Source of the DNA: Pedobacter aquatilis
GTDB lineage: Bacteria > Bacteroidota > Bacteroidia > Sphingobacteriales > Sphingobacteriaceae
Direction of reading: 5' to 3'
Assembly (NCBI RefSeq): GCF_030409415.1
Contig: NZ_JAUFPW010000025.1
Location: forward strand, 1-64,000
DNA: 64,000 nucleotides
The number at the start of each line of letters is the position of its first letter. Position 1 is the first letter of the stretch. This document shows positions 16,102-25,369 of this stretch, in pieces. The translations under genes and the position numbers were made by a program. The notes under the pieces were generated by a model. The model was not told the DNA's origin. It did not search any database and saw only the letters and a program-made list of their open reading frames with translations.

Positions 16102-17412
16102 TTAATCTATTAATTTACGGCCAATACTGTTATAATAGTAACCTACGTCAACCATTTTTTCCAAGTTGTAAAGATTACGACCATCAAAAATCACTTTGTT
16201 TTTTAATGTAGATTCCATTTTTTCGAAATCAGGATTTCTGAATACAGACCATTCTGTAGCAATTAAAAGTGCATCGGCATTTTCAAGTGCTTCATATTGA
16301 TTGGTTGCATAATTAACTTTATCACCAATTAAATGTCTAACATTTTCAATTCCTTCCGGATCGAAAACAGTAACTGTAGCACCATTTTCAACTAAGGCAT
16401 CGATAATGTATAAAGCTGGTGCTTCACGGATATCATCAGTTTCAGGCTTAAAAGCTAAACCCCAAAGCGCAAAATGCTTACCCTGTATATCGTTTTTATA
16501 ATATTTTAAAATTTTATCAACCAAAATAGTTTTTTGGCGTTCGTTAACTTCCATTACTGATTTAAGGATTTGGAAGTCGTATGTGTTCTCATCTGCAGCC
16601 ATTACCAATGCTTGCACATCTTTCGGAAAACAAGAACCACCATAACCAATACCTGGGAATAAGAAGCGCTTACCAATCCTATCGTCGGAGCCAATTCCTC
16701 TTCTTACCGCATCAACATCTGCACCAACCAATTCGCAAAGGTTGGCGATTTCGTTCATGAAGGTAATTTTGGTTGCCAAAAATGAGTTTGCAGCATATTT
16801 TGTTAATTCTGATGAACGCTCATCCATAAACAAAATTGGATTTCCCTGACGCACATAAGGACCATAAAGATCCGTCATTAGTTTTTTAGCACGCTCGCTT
16901 TTTGTACCTAAAACGACACGATCTGGTTTCATGAAATCTTCTACCGCAACACCTTCACGTAAAAACTCTGGGTTTGAAACCACATCAACTTCTACGCTCG
17001 TGTTTTCAGTGAATACGGCTCTAACTTTATCTGCTGTACCAACCGGAACGGTAGATTTGTTAACAATGATTTTATAATCCTTGATGATTTTGGAAATATC
17101 TTTTGCCGCACCTAAAATATAAGAAAGATCGGCTGCACCATCTCCACCCGGAGGCGTTGGCAAGGCCATGAAAATAATTTTTGCTTCTTCAATAGCTTCG
17201 GCTAAGTTGGTGGTAAAATGCAACCTACCTTGTTCTATATTTCTATGGAAAAGAAGATCCAGACCGGGTTCGTAAATTGGAACCTGACCTTCTTGCATTT
17301 TCTTAACTTTGGCTTCATTTATGTCTACACAAATGACATTGTTGCCTGTTTCTGCTAAACATGTTCCGGTAACCAGACCTACATATCCTGTACCTACTAC
17401 AGCTATTTTCAT
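16102..17412 (-). CDS. ugd: UDP-glucose 6-dehydrogenase
   Basis: This 436-residue protein oxidises UDP-glucose twice to UDP-glucuronate with NAD+. It has the N-terminal Rossmann motif [11 protein letters not shown], the central domain with [12 protein letters not shown], the catalytic Cys261 in [13 protein letters not shown], and the C-terminal UDP-binding domain with [12 protein letters not shown]. It is the first gene of a tightly packed five-gene operon: ugd, UXS-type, galE, an unknown gene, then a CpsB-type phosphatase. The products point to xylose- and galactose-containing surface polysaccharide. Confidence 0.96.
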   Translation of the reverse strand: MKIAVVGTGYVGLVTGTCLAETGNNVICVDINEAKVKKMQEGQVPIYEPGLDLLFHRNIEQGRLHFTTNLAEAIEEAKIIFMALPTPPGGDGAADLSYILGAAKDISKIIKDYKIIVNKSTVPVGTADKVRAVFTENTSVEVDVVSNPEFLREGVAVEDFMKPDRVVLGTKSERAKKLMTDLYGPYVRQGNPILFMDERSSELTKYAANSFLATKITFMNEIANLCELVGADVDAVRRGIGSDDRIGKRFLFPGIGYGGSCFPKDVQALVMAADENTYDFQILKSVMEVNERQKTILVDKILKYYKNDIQGKHFALWGLAFKPETDDIREAPALYIIDALVENGATVTVFDPEGIENVRHLIGDKVNYATNQYEALENADALLIATEWSVFRNPDFEKMESTLKNKVIFDGRNLYNLEKMVDVGYYYNSIGRKLID

Positions 17413-17479
17413 ATTATATTTATAGGGGATTTTAAGTAATTTCGTTATATCTTGCCACGAAGATAATAAAATCCAACAA

Positions 17480-18694
17480 ATGCTTTTACTTTATACATCA
17501 GGAATTAAATTTTATAGCTTAATAATTTGGATTTTCTCGTATTTTAATAAAAAAGCAGCGCTATTTATTTCTGGTAGACAACAGATTTTCAGCAAAATAG
17601 CGGATAAAGTAAATCCACATGATGAGAATATATGGTTCCATTTTGCCTCACTAGGCGAATTTGAACAAGGCCGACCGGTTCTTGAAAAAATAAAAGCATT
17701 TAGCCCTCAAAAAAAAATAATTATCACTTTTTTTTCTCCTTCGGGATACGAGATTAGAAAAAATTACGCATTAGCTGATGCAATTTTCTATTTGCCGATG
17801 GACACTAAATCAAATGCTAAAAAATTTATCGAATTGATTAAACCTGAAATGGCCATTTTCACGAAATATGAATTTTGGCATTTCTATTTTTCAGAGTTAA
17901 ATAAGAACAATATTCCCTTGTATCTAATCTCTGGGATTTTTAGACCAAATCAGATTTTCTTTAAAAACTATGGAGGTTTTTATCGTAATATGTTAAAATC
18001 GGTAATGCATTTTTTTGTACAAAATGAAGAAAGTAAAAATCTGCTAAATTCAATTGGTGTAAGTGCCACCACAATTAGTGGCGATACCCGATTTGACCGG
18101 GTTTACGAAAATGCAGCACAGCCTAAGCAATTACCAAGTATTAAACAATTTTGTGAAAACGCTAAAACACTAATTTGTGGGAGTACATGGCCTGAAGATG
18201 AAAAACTTATCGCTGATTTAGCAACTAAATACCAAAATTGGAGGTTTATAATTGCGCCACATGAAGTAGACGAAAATCACATTCAAAATATTGAGAGGCT
18301 GTTTGAGAAATCTATCCGTTTCTCAAACCTGGAAAACGCTGCTTCATTAAAATCAAACATTTTAATAATTGATAATATTGGGATGCTTTCCTCTTTATAC
18401 CAGTATGGCAGAATCGCATACATTGGTGGAGGATTTGGAGCCGGAATACACAATACATTGGAGGCCGCAGCATTTGGGCTTCCGGTAATTTTTGGCCCCA
18501 AATACGATAAATTTCAGGAAGCTAAAGATTTGATAAAAATTGATGCGGCAAAAAGCATTTCTACAAAAGAAGAACTTTTTGCCGCATTTGAGTATTTCAT
18601 GGCGAATCAAAAATCATCCGCAGCCGCTAAAAATTACGTTTTAGAAAGTAAAGGCGCTACTGAAATTATTTTGGCGAAGATTTTGAAAGTTTAA
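17480..18694 (+). CDS. waaA: 3-deoxy-D-manno-octulosonate (Kdo) transferase
   Basis: This 404-residue protein is the Kdo transferase of lipopolysaccharide core synthesis (GT30), moving Kdo from CMP-Kdo to lipid A precursor at the inner membrane. A short N-terminal hydrophobic segment anchors it. The catalytic-base region reads HFASLGEFEQGRPV. The C-terminal half has CGSTWPEDE and IAYIGGGFGAGIHNTLEAAA, typical of the GT-B fold. Its last four bases overlap the 3' end of the convergent hemH gene. Confidence 0.94.
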   Translation: MLLLYTSGIKFYSLIIWIFSYFNKKAALFISGRQQIFSKIADKVNPHDENIWFHFASLGEFEQGRPVLEKIKAFSPQKKIIITFFSPSGYEIRKNYALADAIFYLPMDTKSNAKKFIELIKPEMAIFTKYEFWHFYFSELNKNNIPLYLISGIFRPNQIFFKNYGGFYRNMLKSVMHFFVQNEESKNLLNSIGVSATTISGDTRFDRVYENAAQPKQLPSIKQFCENAKTLICGSTWPEDEKLIADLATKYQNWRFIIAPHEVDENHIQNIERLFEKSIRFSNLENAASLKSNILIIDNIGMLSSLYQYGRIAYIGGGFGAGIHNTLEAAAFGLPVIFGPKYDKFQEAKDLIKIDAAKSISTKEELFAAFEYFMANQKSSAAAKNYVLESKGATEIILAKILKV

Positions 18695-19701
18695 TTTACC
18701 ATCCCAGCCAATGCTTCGATAAATTTTGGATTAGCATTTAAACTTTCTACCAGTTGTACGTGTTCGCCACCAAGTTCTTTAAACTCTTCATGGTATTCAA
18801 CTGTAATTTCGTAAAGTGTTTCTAAGCAATCAGCAACAAAAGCCGGACTAAATACCAATAATCTCTTTTTACCTTCGGCGGCTAATTTCTTTAAAATATC
18901 GGTTGTATATGGCTGTACCCAAGGCTCTTTACCTAATCTAGACTGAAAGCAAACCGTGTAATTATCTTTCGGTATTCCAAGTTTTTTAGCGATTAATCTT
19001 GCTGTATCGTGTCCTTGTGCCGAATAACAAAATTTATTAGTATCATTTAAAGTTTGACAACAATCGGCATTTTTTAAACAATAATTTCCGGTGTGATCAC
19101 ATTTTAACAATTGTCTTTCAGGTAAACCATGGAAACTGAATAAAATATGGTCAAAGCTTTCCGGATTGTGTTTCTTTGCATTTTCAGCAAAAACCTCAAT
19201 CATCAATTCATTATCATGAAACGAATTAACAAAGGAGATTGGGGGCACGGTGGGCCATTTACTAACAAGTTCCATTACCAGTTGCATAACCGAACCGCTA
19301 CTTGCAGAAGCATACTGCGGAAATAATGGAATAACCTGAATGCTTTCTACCAAGCCTGCTTTTAAATTTGCTAAAGCCGATTCTATTGAAGGACTTTGAT
19401 AGCGCATGGCCAATTCCACATGATAAGCATCACCTAATCGCTCTTGAAGCATTTTGGCTTGCAACTTACTATAGTACAGAAGTGGCGAACCATTTTCATT
19501 CCATATTTCTTTATATAATTTTGCAGTTTTAGGACTTCTAAAAGGCACAATAATACCCTTAACCAATAGAGTTCTATTTAACTTAGGAATATCGATAACG
19601 CGTTCATCCATTAAAAACTGATCTAAATATTTTCTTACATCAGCGGTTTCCGGACTATCGGGTGTGCCTAAATTAACTAGTAAAATTCCTTTCTTGCTCA
19701 T
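18691..19701 (-). CDS. hemH: Ferrochelatase
   Basis: This 336-residue protein inserts Fe2+ into protoporphyrin IX, the last step of the classical haem pathway. Family motifs are GILLVNLGTPDSP at the N-terminus, the active-site histidine in FSFHGLPERQ, and CFQSRLGKEPWVQPYT. The length is normal for a bacterial enzyme. The cysteine-rich CDHTGNYCLKNADCC insertion also occurs in related HemH proteins. It is preceded by a 123-bp gap from the carotenoid operon, so co-transcription with crtW is possible but not shown. Confidence 0.95.
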   Translation of the reverse strand: MSKKGILLVNLGTPDSPETADVRKYLDQFLMDERVIDIPKLNRTLLVKGIIVPFRSPKTAKLYKEIWNENGSPLLYYSKLQAKMLQERLGDAYHVELAMRYQSPSIESALANLKAGLVESIQVIPLFPQYASASSGSVMQLVMELVSKWPTVPPISFVNSFHDNELMIEVFAENAKKHNPESFDHILFSFHGLPERQLLKCDHTGNYCLKNADCCQTLNDTNKFCYSAQGHDTARLIAKKLGIPKDNYTVCFQSRLGKEPWVQPYTTDILKKLAAEGKKRLLVFSPAFVADCLETLYEITVEYHEEFKELGGEHVQLVESLNANPKFIEALAGMVN

Positions 19702-19824
19702 TATTTACAATATGTTTTGTGTCGCAAATATCGCCTTTTTATTATTTTTTACCTACCAGAAAAAGTGACTAAAAGCATTTTTACGTCAACAAAAGGTAGT
19801 AATTATTCATTTAAATGAATTCGT

Positions 19825-20523
19825 TTAACCTTTTGCTTTATGCAATCGCCACCATGGTGTGCTAGGTTGCTCGTGATGTTCTAGGTGATAACCAAAAAAA
19901 TAGCAGGTTATAAATGCAACAAAATGATTTTTGCTCAAGGTTGATGCATGATATTCATTATCGTGCTCTCCTTTGTGTGGTAAATAAGTTCCAAAGTAAA
20001 ATAACTGAAAAGTGCTGAGTAACGATGGAAGCACCCAAAATATCAATAAATTCGTTTCCGTAACCCAAATTTTAAGAACATTAAAGGCAATTGCCATTAT
20101 TATAAGTTGAATTATAGAAACGTAATTCAACATAAATCTAAAATACCATTTCCAAAATCCGTGTGGTGCGTAATCTGGATCTAATTCGGTATGTACATGA
20201 TTATGATGCTTGTGATGCTTTGCATAAAGTTTATGATAGAAAAAACCTGCATAAAGAAAAACCGAGATATAACCCACCAAATTATTGATGTTTTTATTTG
20301 GTGAAACTGTTCCATGCATTGCATCATGAGCCGTAATGAATAGCCCGGTATATAAATGCATTTGAACCAAAATCATCAAGTAAACCAATGGATTATTCCA
20401 AGAGAACTCCCATGTGAGTAGAAAATATAGTGAAGTAAACCAGCACGAGATTACGGTAATGGCCACTAAAGACCCGATATTTTTACTAACTGTTTTCAAA
20501 TAAATAATTCGATTGTTTGACAA
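19825..20523 (-). CDS. crtW: Beta-carotene ketolase CrtW-type
   Basis: This 232-residue integral membrane protein of the fatty acid desaturase fold is best matched to CrtW ketolases, which add 4-keto groups to beta-ionone rings. Di-iron histidine boxes are HDAMH, HHKHHNH and HLEHH. The segments FYFGTYLPHKG and YHLEHHEQPSTPWWRLHK are CrtW-specific rather than lipid-desaturase-like. Several hydrophobic helices surround them. It lies 40 bp after ispH in an operon that also includes cruF. A generic desaturase is the alternative, but is less likely. Confidence 0.88.
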   Translation of the reverse strand: MSNNRIIYLKTVSKNIGSLVAITVISCWFTSLYFLLTWEFSWNNPLVYLMILVQMHLYTGLFITAHDAMHGTVSPNKNINNLVGYISVFLYAGFFYHKLYAKHHKHHNHVHTELDPDYAPHGFWKWYFRFMLNYVSIIQLIIMAIAFNVLKIWVTETNLLIFWVLPSLLSTFQLFYFGTYLPHKGEHDNEYHASTLSKNHFVAFITCYFFGYHLEHHEQPSTPWWRLHKAKG

Positions 20524-20563
20524 TTAAACAGTTTAGTATAAAAAATGATTTTGAAAAATTCAA

Positions 20564-21412
20564 TTAGTAAAACTGTAATTCGGATTTAACTTTTTCCATA
20601 AGCCACATTGGGGTAGATGTTGCGCCACAGATTCCAACTTTATCATTCTCAGAAAACCAATTTTTATCCAATTCTTCTACGTTAGAGATAAAGTAAGAAT
20701 TATTATTAAATTTCTTGCATACATCATACAAAACTTTTCCGTTTGATGATTTTTTACCTGATACAAAAACTATCTTATCATAATGGCCCACAAAGTTTTC
20801 TAATTCCTGATAGCGGTTAGAAACCTGCCTGCAAATAGTATCATTAGCTTTAACCTCGTAGCCTCTACTTAACAATTCATCTTTTATGCCATAAAATTTA
20901 TCAACACTTTTAGTCGTTTGGCTATAAAGTGTAAATTTAGAAGGCAATTCTACGTTATCCAATTCAGCCAAATCCTGAAAAACAATTGCTTTCCCATCGG
21001 TTTGGCCTTGTAAGCCTATAACTTCTGCATGACCATGTTTGCCAAAAATCAGAATTTGTTCCTCATCATCATGTGAGTTTTTAATTCTATTTTGAAGTTT
21101 TAAAACAACCGGGCAAGAAGCATCGATTAAGGTTAAATTATTATCGAGCGCAAGTTGGTATGTTGATGGCGCTTCACCATGTGCTCTAATAAGAACTTTT
21201 TCGTTTTGAAGGGTTTTTAGAATATCATGATCGATAATTTTTAAACCCATATTGGTTAAACGCTCAACTTCCTCATCGTTATGTACAATATCACCAAGGC
21301 AATATAAACGGCCTTCGTTTTCTAAAATATCCTCTGCCATTTCAATTGCGTAAACTACGCCAAAGCAAAAGCCCGAAGCTTTATCAATAGTGACTTGTAA
21401 ATTATAACTCAT
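20564..21412 (-). CDS. ispH: 4-hydroxy-3-methylbut-2-enyl diphosphate reductase
   Basis: This 282-residue protein catalyses the last step of the MEP isoprenoid pathway, giving IPP and DMAPP. It binds a [4Fe-4S] cluster through Cys16 (GFCFGV), the Cys of DASCPVV and the Cys of GICGATSTP. The HGEAPS motif contacts the diphosphate. Its place between cruF and crtW links isoprenoid supply to carotenoid making. A TATTTTTG -7 element lies 17 bp upstream, so it may have extra expression from its own promoter. Confidence 0.95.
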   Translation of the reverse strand: MSYNLQVTIDKASGFCFGVVYAIEMAEDILENEGRLYCLGDIVHNDEEVERLTNMGLKIIDHDILKTLQNEKVLIRAHGEAPSTYQLALDNNLTLIDASCPVVLKLQNRIKNSHDDEEQILIFGKHGHAEVIGLQGQTDGKAIVFQDLAELDNVELPSKFTLYSQTTKSVDKFYGIKDELLSRGYEVKANDTICRQVSNRYQELENFVGHYDKIVFVSGKKSSNGKVLYDVCKKFNNNSYFISNVEELDKNWFSENDKVGICGATSTPMWLMEKVKSELQFY

Positions 21413-21429
21413 TGCTTTGCAAAATTAAG

Positions 21430-21437
21430 CAAAAATA
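21430..21437 (-). promoter_or_regulatory. Possible internal -7 element before ispH
   Basis: TATTTTTG on the minus strand, ending 17 bp before the ispH start. No TTG is found at the -33 distance, and its upstream part would lie in the cruF 3' end. Confidence 0.35.
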
Positions 21438-21442
21438 TTCTA

Positions 21443-22099
21443 TCATCTTGTCATGTATAAAACAACAAAAAATATTAACTGAGAAATGTACATTGTTGTA
21501 CCAATGTATTTTTGTTGTTTTAGGCCAAGCGCATAATAGAATTTTAATAAGATAACCGAAACGATAAACCAGGCAACATAATTTTGGACTGGTATTAAAT
21601 TGTGATCCCAATGCCAATAATCAAACTTCATGGCGGTTGGTTCCAGAAAAAAATCCAAAAGTATTAAACATAAGCCTCCAATTAATGATGCTAAAATTCC
21701 GTTTCGAATTTTAAAACCCTTAATCATTTGCCCTGCGCTGAATATTAAAATTACCCAGTTTACGCCCATTAGCAATGGTACAGCGGCAACTTTAAAACCT
21801 AATGTTGTACCATAATAATAGCTGCCAAATATTTTACCGGTTTTTACACCTAAAACTTCAACCAAATAGCCACAGAGGAAAACTCCGCAAATAAATAATA
21901 AAAGCCTTTTAATATCTGCATTATACGAAAATATGATAACGGCAAACATTAACAGTAAGTGAAAAGGCACCAGTTTCGTAAAGTAGGGTTGTGCTACAGG
22001 CATTAAAAATCCTATCAAACCAACCAAATGAAAAATGATAATAATAGCTACTGATAGCCTTTTTACTTTTAAATCTGACTGGTCAATCTGCCCTTCCAT
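21443..22099 (-). CDS. cruF: Carotenoid 1,2-hydratase CruF-type membrane protein
   Basis: This 218-residue polytopic protein matches the carotenoid biosynthesis family DUF422/CruF, which hydrates the psi end of carotenoids to a tertiary 1'-hydroxyl. About six or seven hydrophobic helices are visible, and the family segment DFFLEPTAMKFDYWHW is intact. Its start overlaps the upstream glycosyltransferase gene by 31 bp, implying translational coupling. The hydroxyl it would create is the natural acceptor for that glycosyltransferase. Confidence 0.85.
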   Translation of the reverse strand: MEGQIDQSDLKVKRLSVAIIIIFHLVGLIGFLMPVAQPYFTKLVPFHLLLMFAVIIFSYNADIKRLLLFICGVFLCGYLVEVLGVKTGKIFGSYYYGTTLGFKVAAVPLLMGVNWVILIFSAGQMIKGFKIRNGILASLIGGLCLILLDFFLEPTAMKFDYWHWDHNLIPVQNYVAWFIVSVILLKFYYALGLKQQKYIGTTMYISQLIFFVVLYMTR

Positions 22100-23166
22100 G
22101 TTCCGTTTTTAAATAAATGCTTTTTTATTGATATTAATGATATTAGCAAAAAGAATAACATCTGTAATGGATGCAAAACTAAATTTAGCAAAACATTCTG
22201 TCCTGATAAAAAGGATATCATCAATCTACTTAAAACTACCAACGTTAATGGTAAAGCAAGAAGCGATAAATCAAAGTTTTGAATTAGGATTATCGGCCAG
22301 GCAATTACCAAGAGCTGGTAAATTAGTAATATTATGATGTTACTACCAAAACCTGCTAGTAAATTTTTACTAAAGCCATTAATACTTTCGTTAAGATTTT
22401 TGTACATCCGGCAGTAAATTAAACCGTTAGCTAAAAGTGCTTCAGTTTTACAACCTTGTTGCTTTACAAGTTTCATAATCTCAACATCCTCTACAACTTT
22501 GTCTTTAACTCTTTCATGCCATTCAAAATCATGGTAGTTTGATGCCTTAAAAAACATGCATTGACCACTTGCGGCAGAAAATGCTGGATTTTTTGAAGCC
22601 CTAACTAATCTTAGTGGGAGCAGGTTTAGCAAGATAAAATGCATTAAAGGAACGGTTAATTTCTCGCCAATACTTTTCATTACCTGATTTGTAAAAATGC
22701 TGAGTAAGCTTAAACTTCCATTTTCAGTTCTATAAATCAAGCTATTTATAAAACCTCTCTTTATCTCTTCATCAGCATCTAAAAACAAAAGATAATTTCC
22801 TGTTGCAACTTTAGAAAGTTGGTGACAAGCATAGTTTTTACCTAACCATCCTTTTGGCAATTGCCCACCTTGTATTACTGAAAAATTGGGATTTCCTTGT
22901 GCAAAGTCATCTACCAATTTAAAGGTATCATCTGAGCTATCATCATCAAGTACAATTACCTCGTAATTCTGGTAATCTTGTTCTTTAATTGATTGTAATA
23001 AACCGATAATGTTTTCCGCTTCGTTTCTAGCCGGAATCAATATTGAAACCTTGTAATCGTAATGTTTAACGCTTCGCGGAAGTTTTGGATTGGAGAGAAA
23101 GTTGAATACAGTAACAGAAAATCTGATAACCAGAAAAATTAATGCTGCGTATATAAAAACTGTCAT
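22069..23166 (-). CDS. GT2 glycosyltransferase, probably carotenoid-directed
   Basis: This 365-residue family 2 glycosyltransferase has an N-terminal membrane anchor, then the GT-A domain with SILIPARNEAENI, the VIVLDDDSSDDT nucleotide-binding region, and FLDADEEI as the metal-binding DxD. The acidic VKDKVVEDVEIM segment follows, and at least two C-terminal membrane helices close the protein. CruC and CrtQ, which glycosylate carotenoids, share this plan. It overlaps the acyltransferase stop by 4 bp (ATGA) and cruF by 31 bp. The acceptor is inferred from context. Confidence 0.85.
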   Translation of the reverse strand: MTVFIYAALIFLVIRFSVTVFNFLSNPKLPRSVKHYDYKVSILIPARNEAENIIGLLQSIKEQDYQNYEVIVLDDDSSDDTFKLVDDFAQGNPNFSVIQGGQLPKGWLGKNYACHQLSKVATGNYLLFLDADEEIKRGFINSLIYRTENGSLSLLSIFTNQVMKSIGEKLTVPLMHFILLNLLPLRLVRASKNPAFSAASGQCMFFKASNYHDFEWHERVKDKVVEDVEIMKLVKQQGCKTEALLANGLIYCRMYKNLNESINGFSKNLLAGFGSNIIILLIYQLLVIAWPIILIQNFDLSLLALPLTLVVLSRLMISFLSGQNVLLNLVLHPLQMLFFLLISLISIKKHLFKNGTWKGRLTSQI

Positions 23167-23801
23167 TCTTTAATTTGTGTCTGTTTAACAAGCGATGCAT
23201 TATAATGTTTGTTATAGGCACTTTTTAAAAGTTGCAGGCTTATGTACTCTTCGTTGTCCCAATTATGCAGATAAGTAAAAACAGATGGCTTTCTTTCAGC
23301 AAAATAATCGATAAAGGTTGCAGCAAAAATAATGTTGATTTTCTTGTTGCTTGAGTTTATCATTTGCATTACGCCTTTTTCGAAATTTATGTCTGGCGCA
23401 TGGTTAGAATGAAGCTTACCCTGCGGAAATACAAGGACTAAGTTTTTTGGATCGTTTAAAAGTTCCCCTGCATAGCTTAGGGTTTCTAAAACATCTTTAC
23501 CACTATTAGAAGCGGCAAAAGCTCCAAGATATTTCAAAAAGCGAACTTTTGCATAATTTTCAGCATTAACCAAAACATGAAAATTCTTTTTAAAAATTAA
23601 TTTATTCAGATAGAAAATAAAAAAGCCATCCCACCAACTAAAATGATTGGCAAGCACTAAAACTGATGAATCTTCCTTGAGTAATAATGTATCGTACCTG
23701 AAAGCATGAAAATCTTTCTTGATAATAAATTTTATGTACCAGGAAAAAAACCTGTAAATAATATTATTTTTTTTAGGATGGTACATGCAGGGAAATTGCA
23801 A
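23163..23801 (-). CDS. PlsC-like acyltransferase
   Basis: This 212-residue protein carries the acyltransferase catalytic motif NHFSWWD (NHxxxxD) and the second motif VFPQGKLHS, as in 1-acylglycerol-3-phosphate acyltransferases. It is shorter than typical PlsC. Its position just upstream of the GT2 and cruF genes suggests that it may acylate a carotenoid glycoside, as CruD and CrtO do in other bacteria, rather than a glycerophospholipid. This is an inference from context. Confidence 0.82.
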   Translation of the reverse strand: MQFPCMYHPKKNNIIYRFFSWYIKFIIKKDFHAFRYDTLLLKEDSSVLVLANHFSWWDGFFIFYLNKLIFKKNFHVLVNAENYAKVRFLKYLGAFAASNSGKDVLETLSYAGELLNDPKNLVLVFPQGKLHSNHAPDINFEKGVMQMINSSNKKINIIFAATFIDYFAERKPSVFTYLHNWDNEEYISLQLLKSAYNKHYNASLVKQTQIKE

Positions 23802-23841
23802 AAAATTAGACTTAATTGCAAGTATAGCTTTTCATGGGAAT

Positions 23842-24402
23842 TTAACTTAAATAAACTCGGTCTTCTTCTCCCTCAACATCCATTACAACATCAACATGTT
23901 CTTTTAATATTGTAGCGAGTTCTAAGCCTACAAAATCTGTAGCAATCGGGAAAATTTTGTGACTTCTGTCTACCAAAACTACCGTACGAATTTTTTTATG
24001 CGGCGTATTTAAAAAAACACCTAAACCGTAAGCTAAAGTTTTACCGCTGTTCAAAACATCATCAACTAAGATAATAACCTTATTTTTCCAAACGCTTTCA
24101 CTTAAATCTGTTTTGGCCACAAGTTTACTACTCTCCTTTTCTAAATCGATTCTTAACAAAACAATTTTAAGCGCTGAGATTTTTTTTAGCACTTTTTCAA
24201 GCCTCAAAGCAAGTTTATATCCCCTATCCCATATGCCGGCCAGAACAATTTCTTTCTCGTTCAAATTATCTTCGAGGATTTGATAGGCAATTCTATCTAT
24301 CTTCTGCTGAATTTGTTTTTTATTAAGAATAAGTAATTGCGATGCTGCCATTTGCTTTAAAGGTTTGGTTACAAAAAGAACGATTTTAAGGATGAAATTC
24401 AA
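23842..24402 (-). CDS. PyrR-like phosphoribosyltransferase
   Basis: This 186-residue protein shows the type I phosphoribosyltransferase PRPP-binding motif VILVDDVLNSGKT and the IAGIWDRGYKLA-type loop region near residue 60. Homologues include uracil phosphoribosyltransferase/PyrR and adenine/hypoxanthine enzymes. Which base it uses is not clear. It lies 40 bp upstream of the acyltransferase and is the first gene of the carotenoid operon, for which its role is not obvious. Confidence 0.85.
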   Translation of the reverse strand: MNFILKIVLFVTKPLKQMAASQLLILNKKQIQQKIDRIAYQILEDNLNEKEIVLAGIWDRGYKLALRLEKVLKKISALKIVLLRIDLEKESSKLVAKTDLSESVWKNKVIILVDDVLNSGKTLAYGLGVFLNTPHKKIRTVVLVDRSHKIFPIATDFVGLELATILKEHVDVVMDVEGEEDRVYLS

Positions 24403-24597
24403 ACTATTTGAAAAATAATTTCAATCGCTTGCAACGTTTGTGCTTTGCATACGTCTAATCATTAACCTAAAACATCAAAATTATCTCAAACATTTCAACC
24501 AATTAAATCTATTATGAAAACATCAAGATTTTCAAACTAAGCATTGGGATGAATAATCTGATAGCTTCATCATCATTAAAAAACAAATTATAAACAG

Positions 24598-25305
24598 ATG
24601 AAAAACTTATTCAAAACATCAGCATTGCTAACATTATTCCTAGTTGCTACAAACTATGTTAATGCACAAGAAAGCAAAAACGTATCAATTAAAAATATAA
24701 GCAGTGTAACTGTAAGCAGCGGTATCGATTTATATTTGACTCAGGGCAGTTCTGAAAATCTGGATATCAAATCATCAGCAGATTTACTTAAAAATGTTGT
24801 TGTAGAGCAAAACGGCGGCAGTTTAGTTATAAAAGTAAAGGAGGGCTTAAATTGGGGCAATATGTTTAGAAACCAAAGCATTAAGGCCTACTTAAATTTC
24901 AAAACATTAAATGCTTTAACCGCATCTGGCGGAAGTGATGTTTATAGCCAAAATCAAATTAAGGCAGATAAATTTTCTGTTCGTTCATCTGGCGGCAGCG
25001 ATGTAAAACTAAATTTGGTTTGTAAAGATATTCAGATTCAAAGTAGTGGTGGTAGTGATATAAAGTTAAGTGGGAAAGCTGAAAATATGGTTCTGCAAAC
25101 AAGCGGAGGTAGCGATGTTAACGCTTACGAATTTCCGGTAGATTATGCTAAAGTTTCAGCTTCTGGTGGTTCTGATGCAAATATAAATGTAACTAAAGGG
25201 TTAGAAGCTGGCGCAAGTGGTGGCAGCGATGTACACTATAAAGGCAATGCTTCTTTAAAGAAAACATCATCATCTAAAAGTGGTGATGTTACTAAAGTAA
25301 ATTAG
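24598..25305 (+). CDS. Head-GIN (DUF2807) secreted protein with SGGSD ladder
   Basis: This 235-residue protein has a signal peptide (cleavage near Ala23), then a DUF2807 head-GIN domain of short beta strands. SGGSD (or SGGSDV/SGGSDI) recurs six times near residues 110, 131, 150, 169, 189 and 207, at 18-21 residue spacing. This fits one turn per repeat of a beta-solenoid. Such proteins are abundant, uncharacterised envelope proteins of Bacteroidota. A strong terminator follows. Confidence 0.9.
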   Translation: MKNLFKTSALLTLFLVATNYVNAQESKNVSIKNISSVTVSSGIDLYLTQGSSENLDIKSSADLLKNVVVEQNGGSLVIKVKEGLNWGNMFRNQSIKAYLNFKTLNALTASGGSDVYSQNQIKADKFSVRSSGGSDVKLNLVCKDIQIQSSGGSDIKLSGKAENMVLQTSGGSDVNAYEFPVDYAKVSASGGSDANINVTKGLEAGASGGSDVHYKGNASLKKTSSSKSGDVTKVN

Positions 25306-25334
25306 TTAGTTTTAGGTTTAACTTAATTTACATA

Positions 25335-25369
25335 TGCTGTTTTGCGGATGCAAAACAGCATTTTTTTTT
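25335..25369 (+). terminator. Intrinsic terminator after DUF2807 gene
   Basis: A perfect 11-bp stem TGCTGTTTTGC (25335-25345) with GCAAAACAGCA (25350-25360), a GGAT loop, and nine T from 25361. Confidence 0.9.

Noticed and set aside
19825..20523. Generic fatty acid desaturase
   Set aside because: The FGTYLPHKG and YHLEHHEQPSTPWWRLHK segments and the cruF neighbour fit CrtW better.
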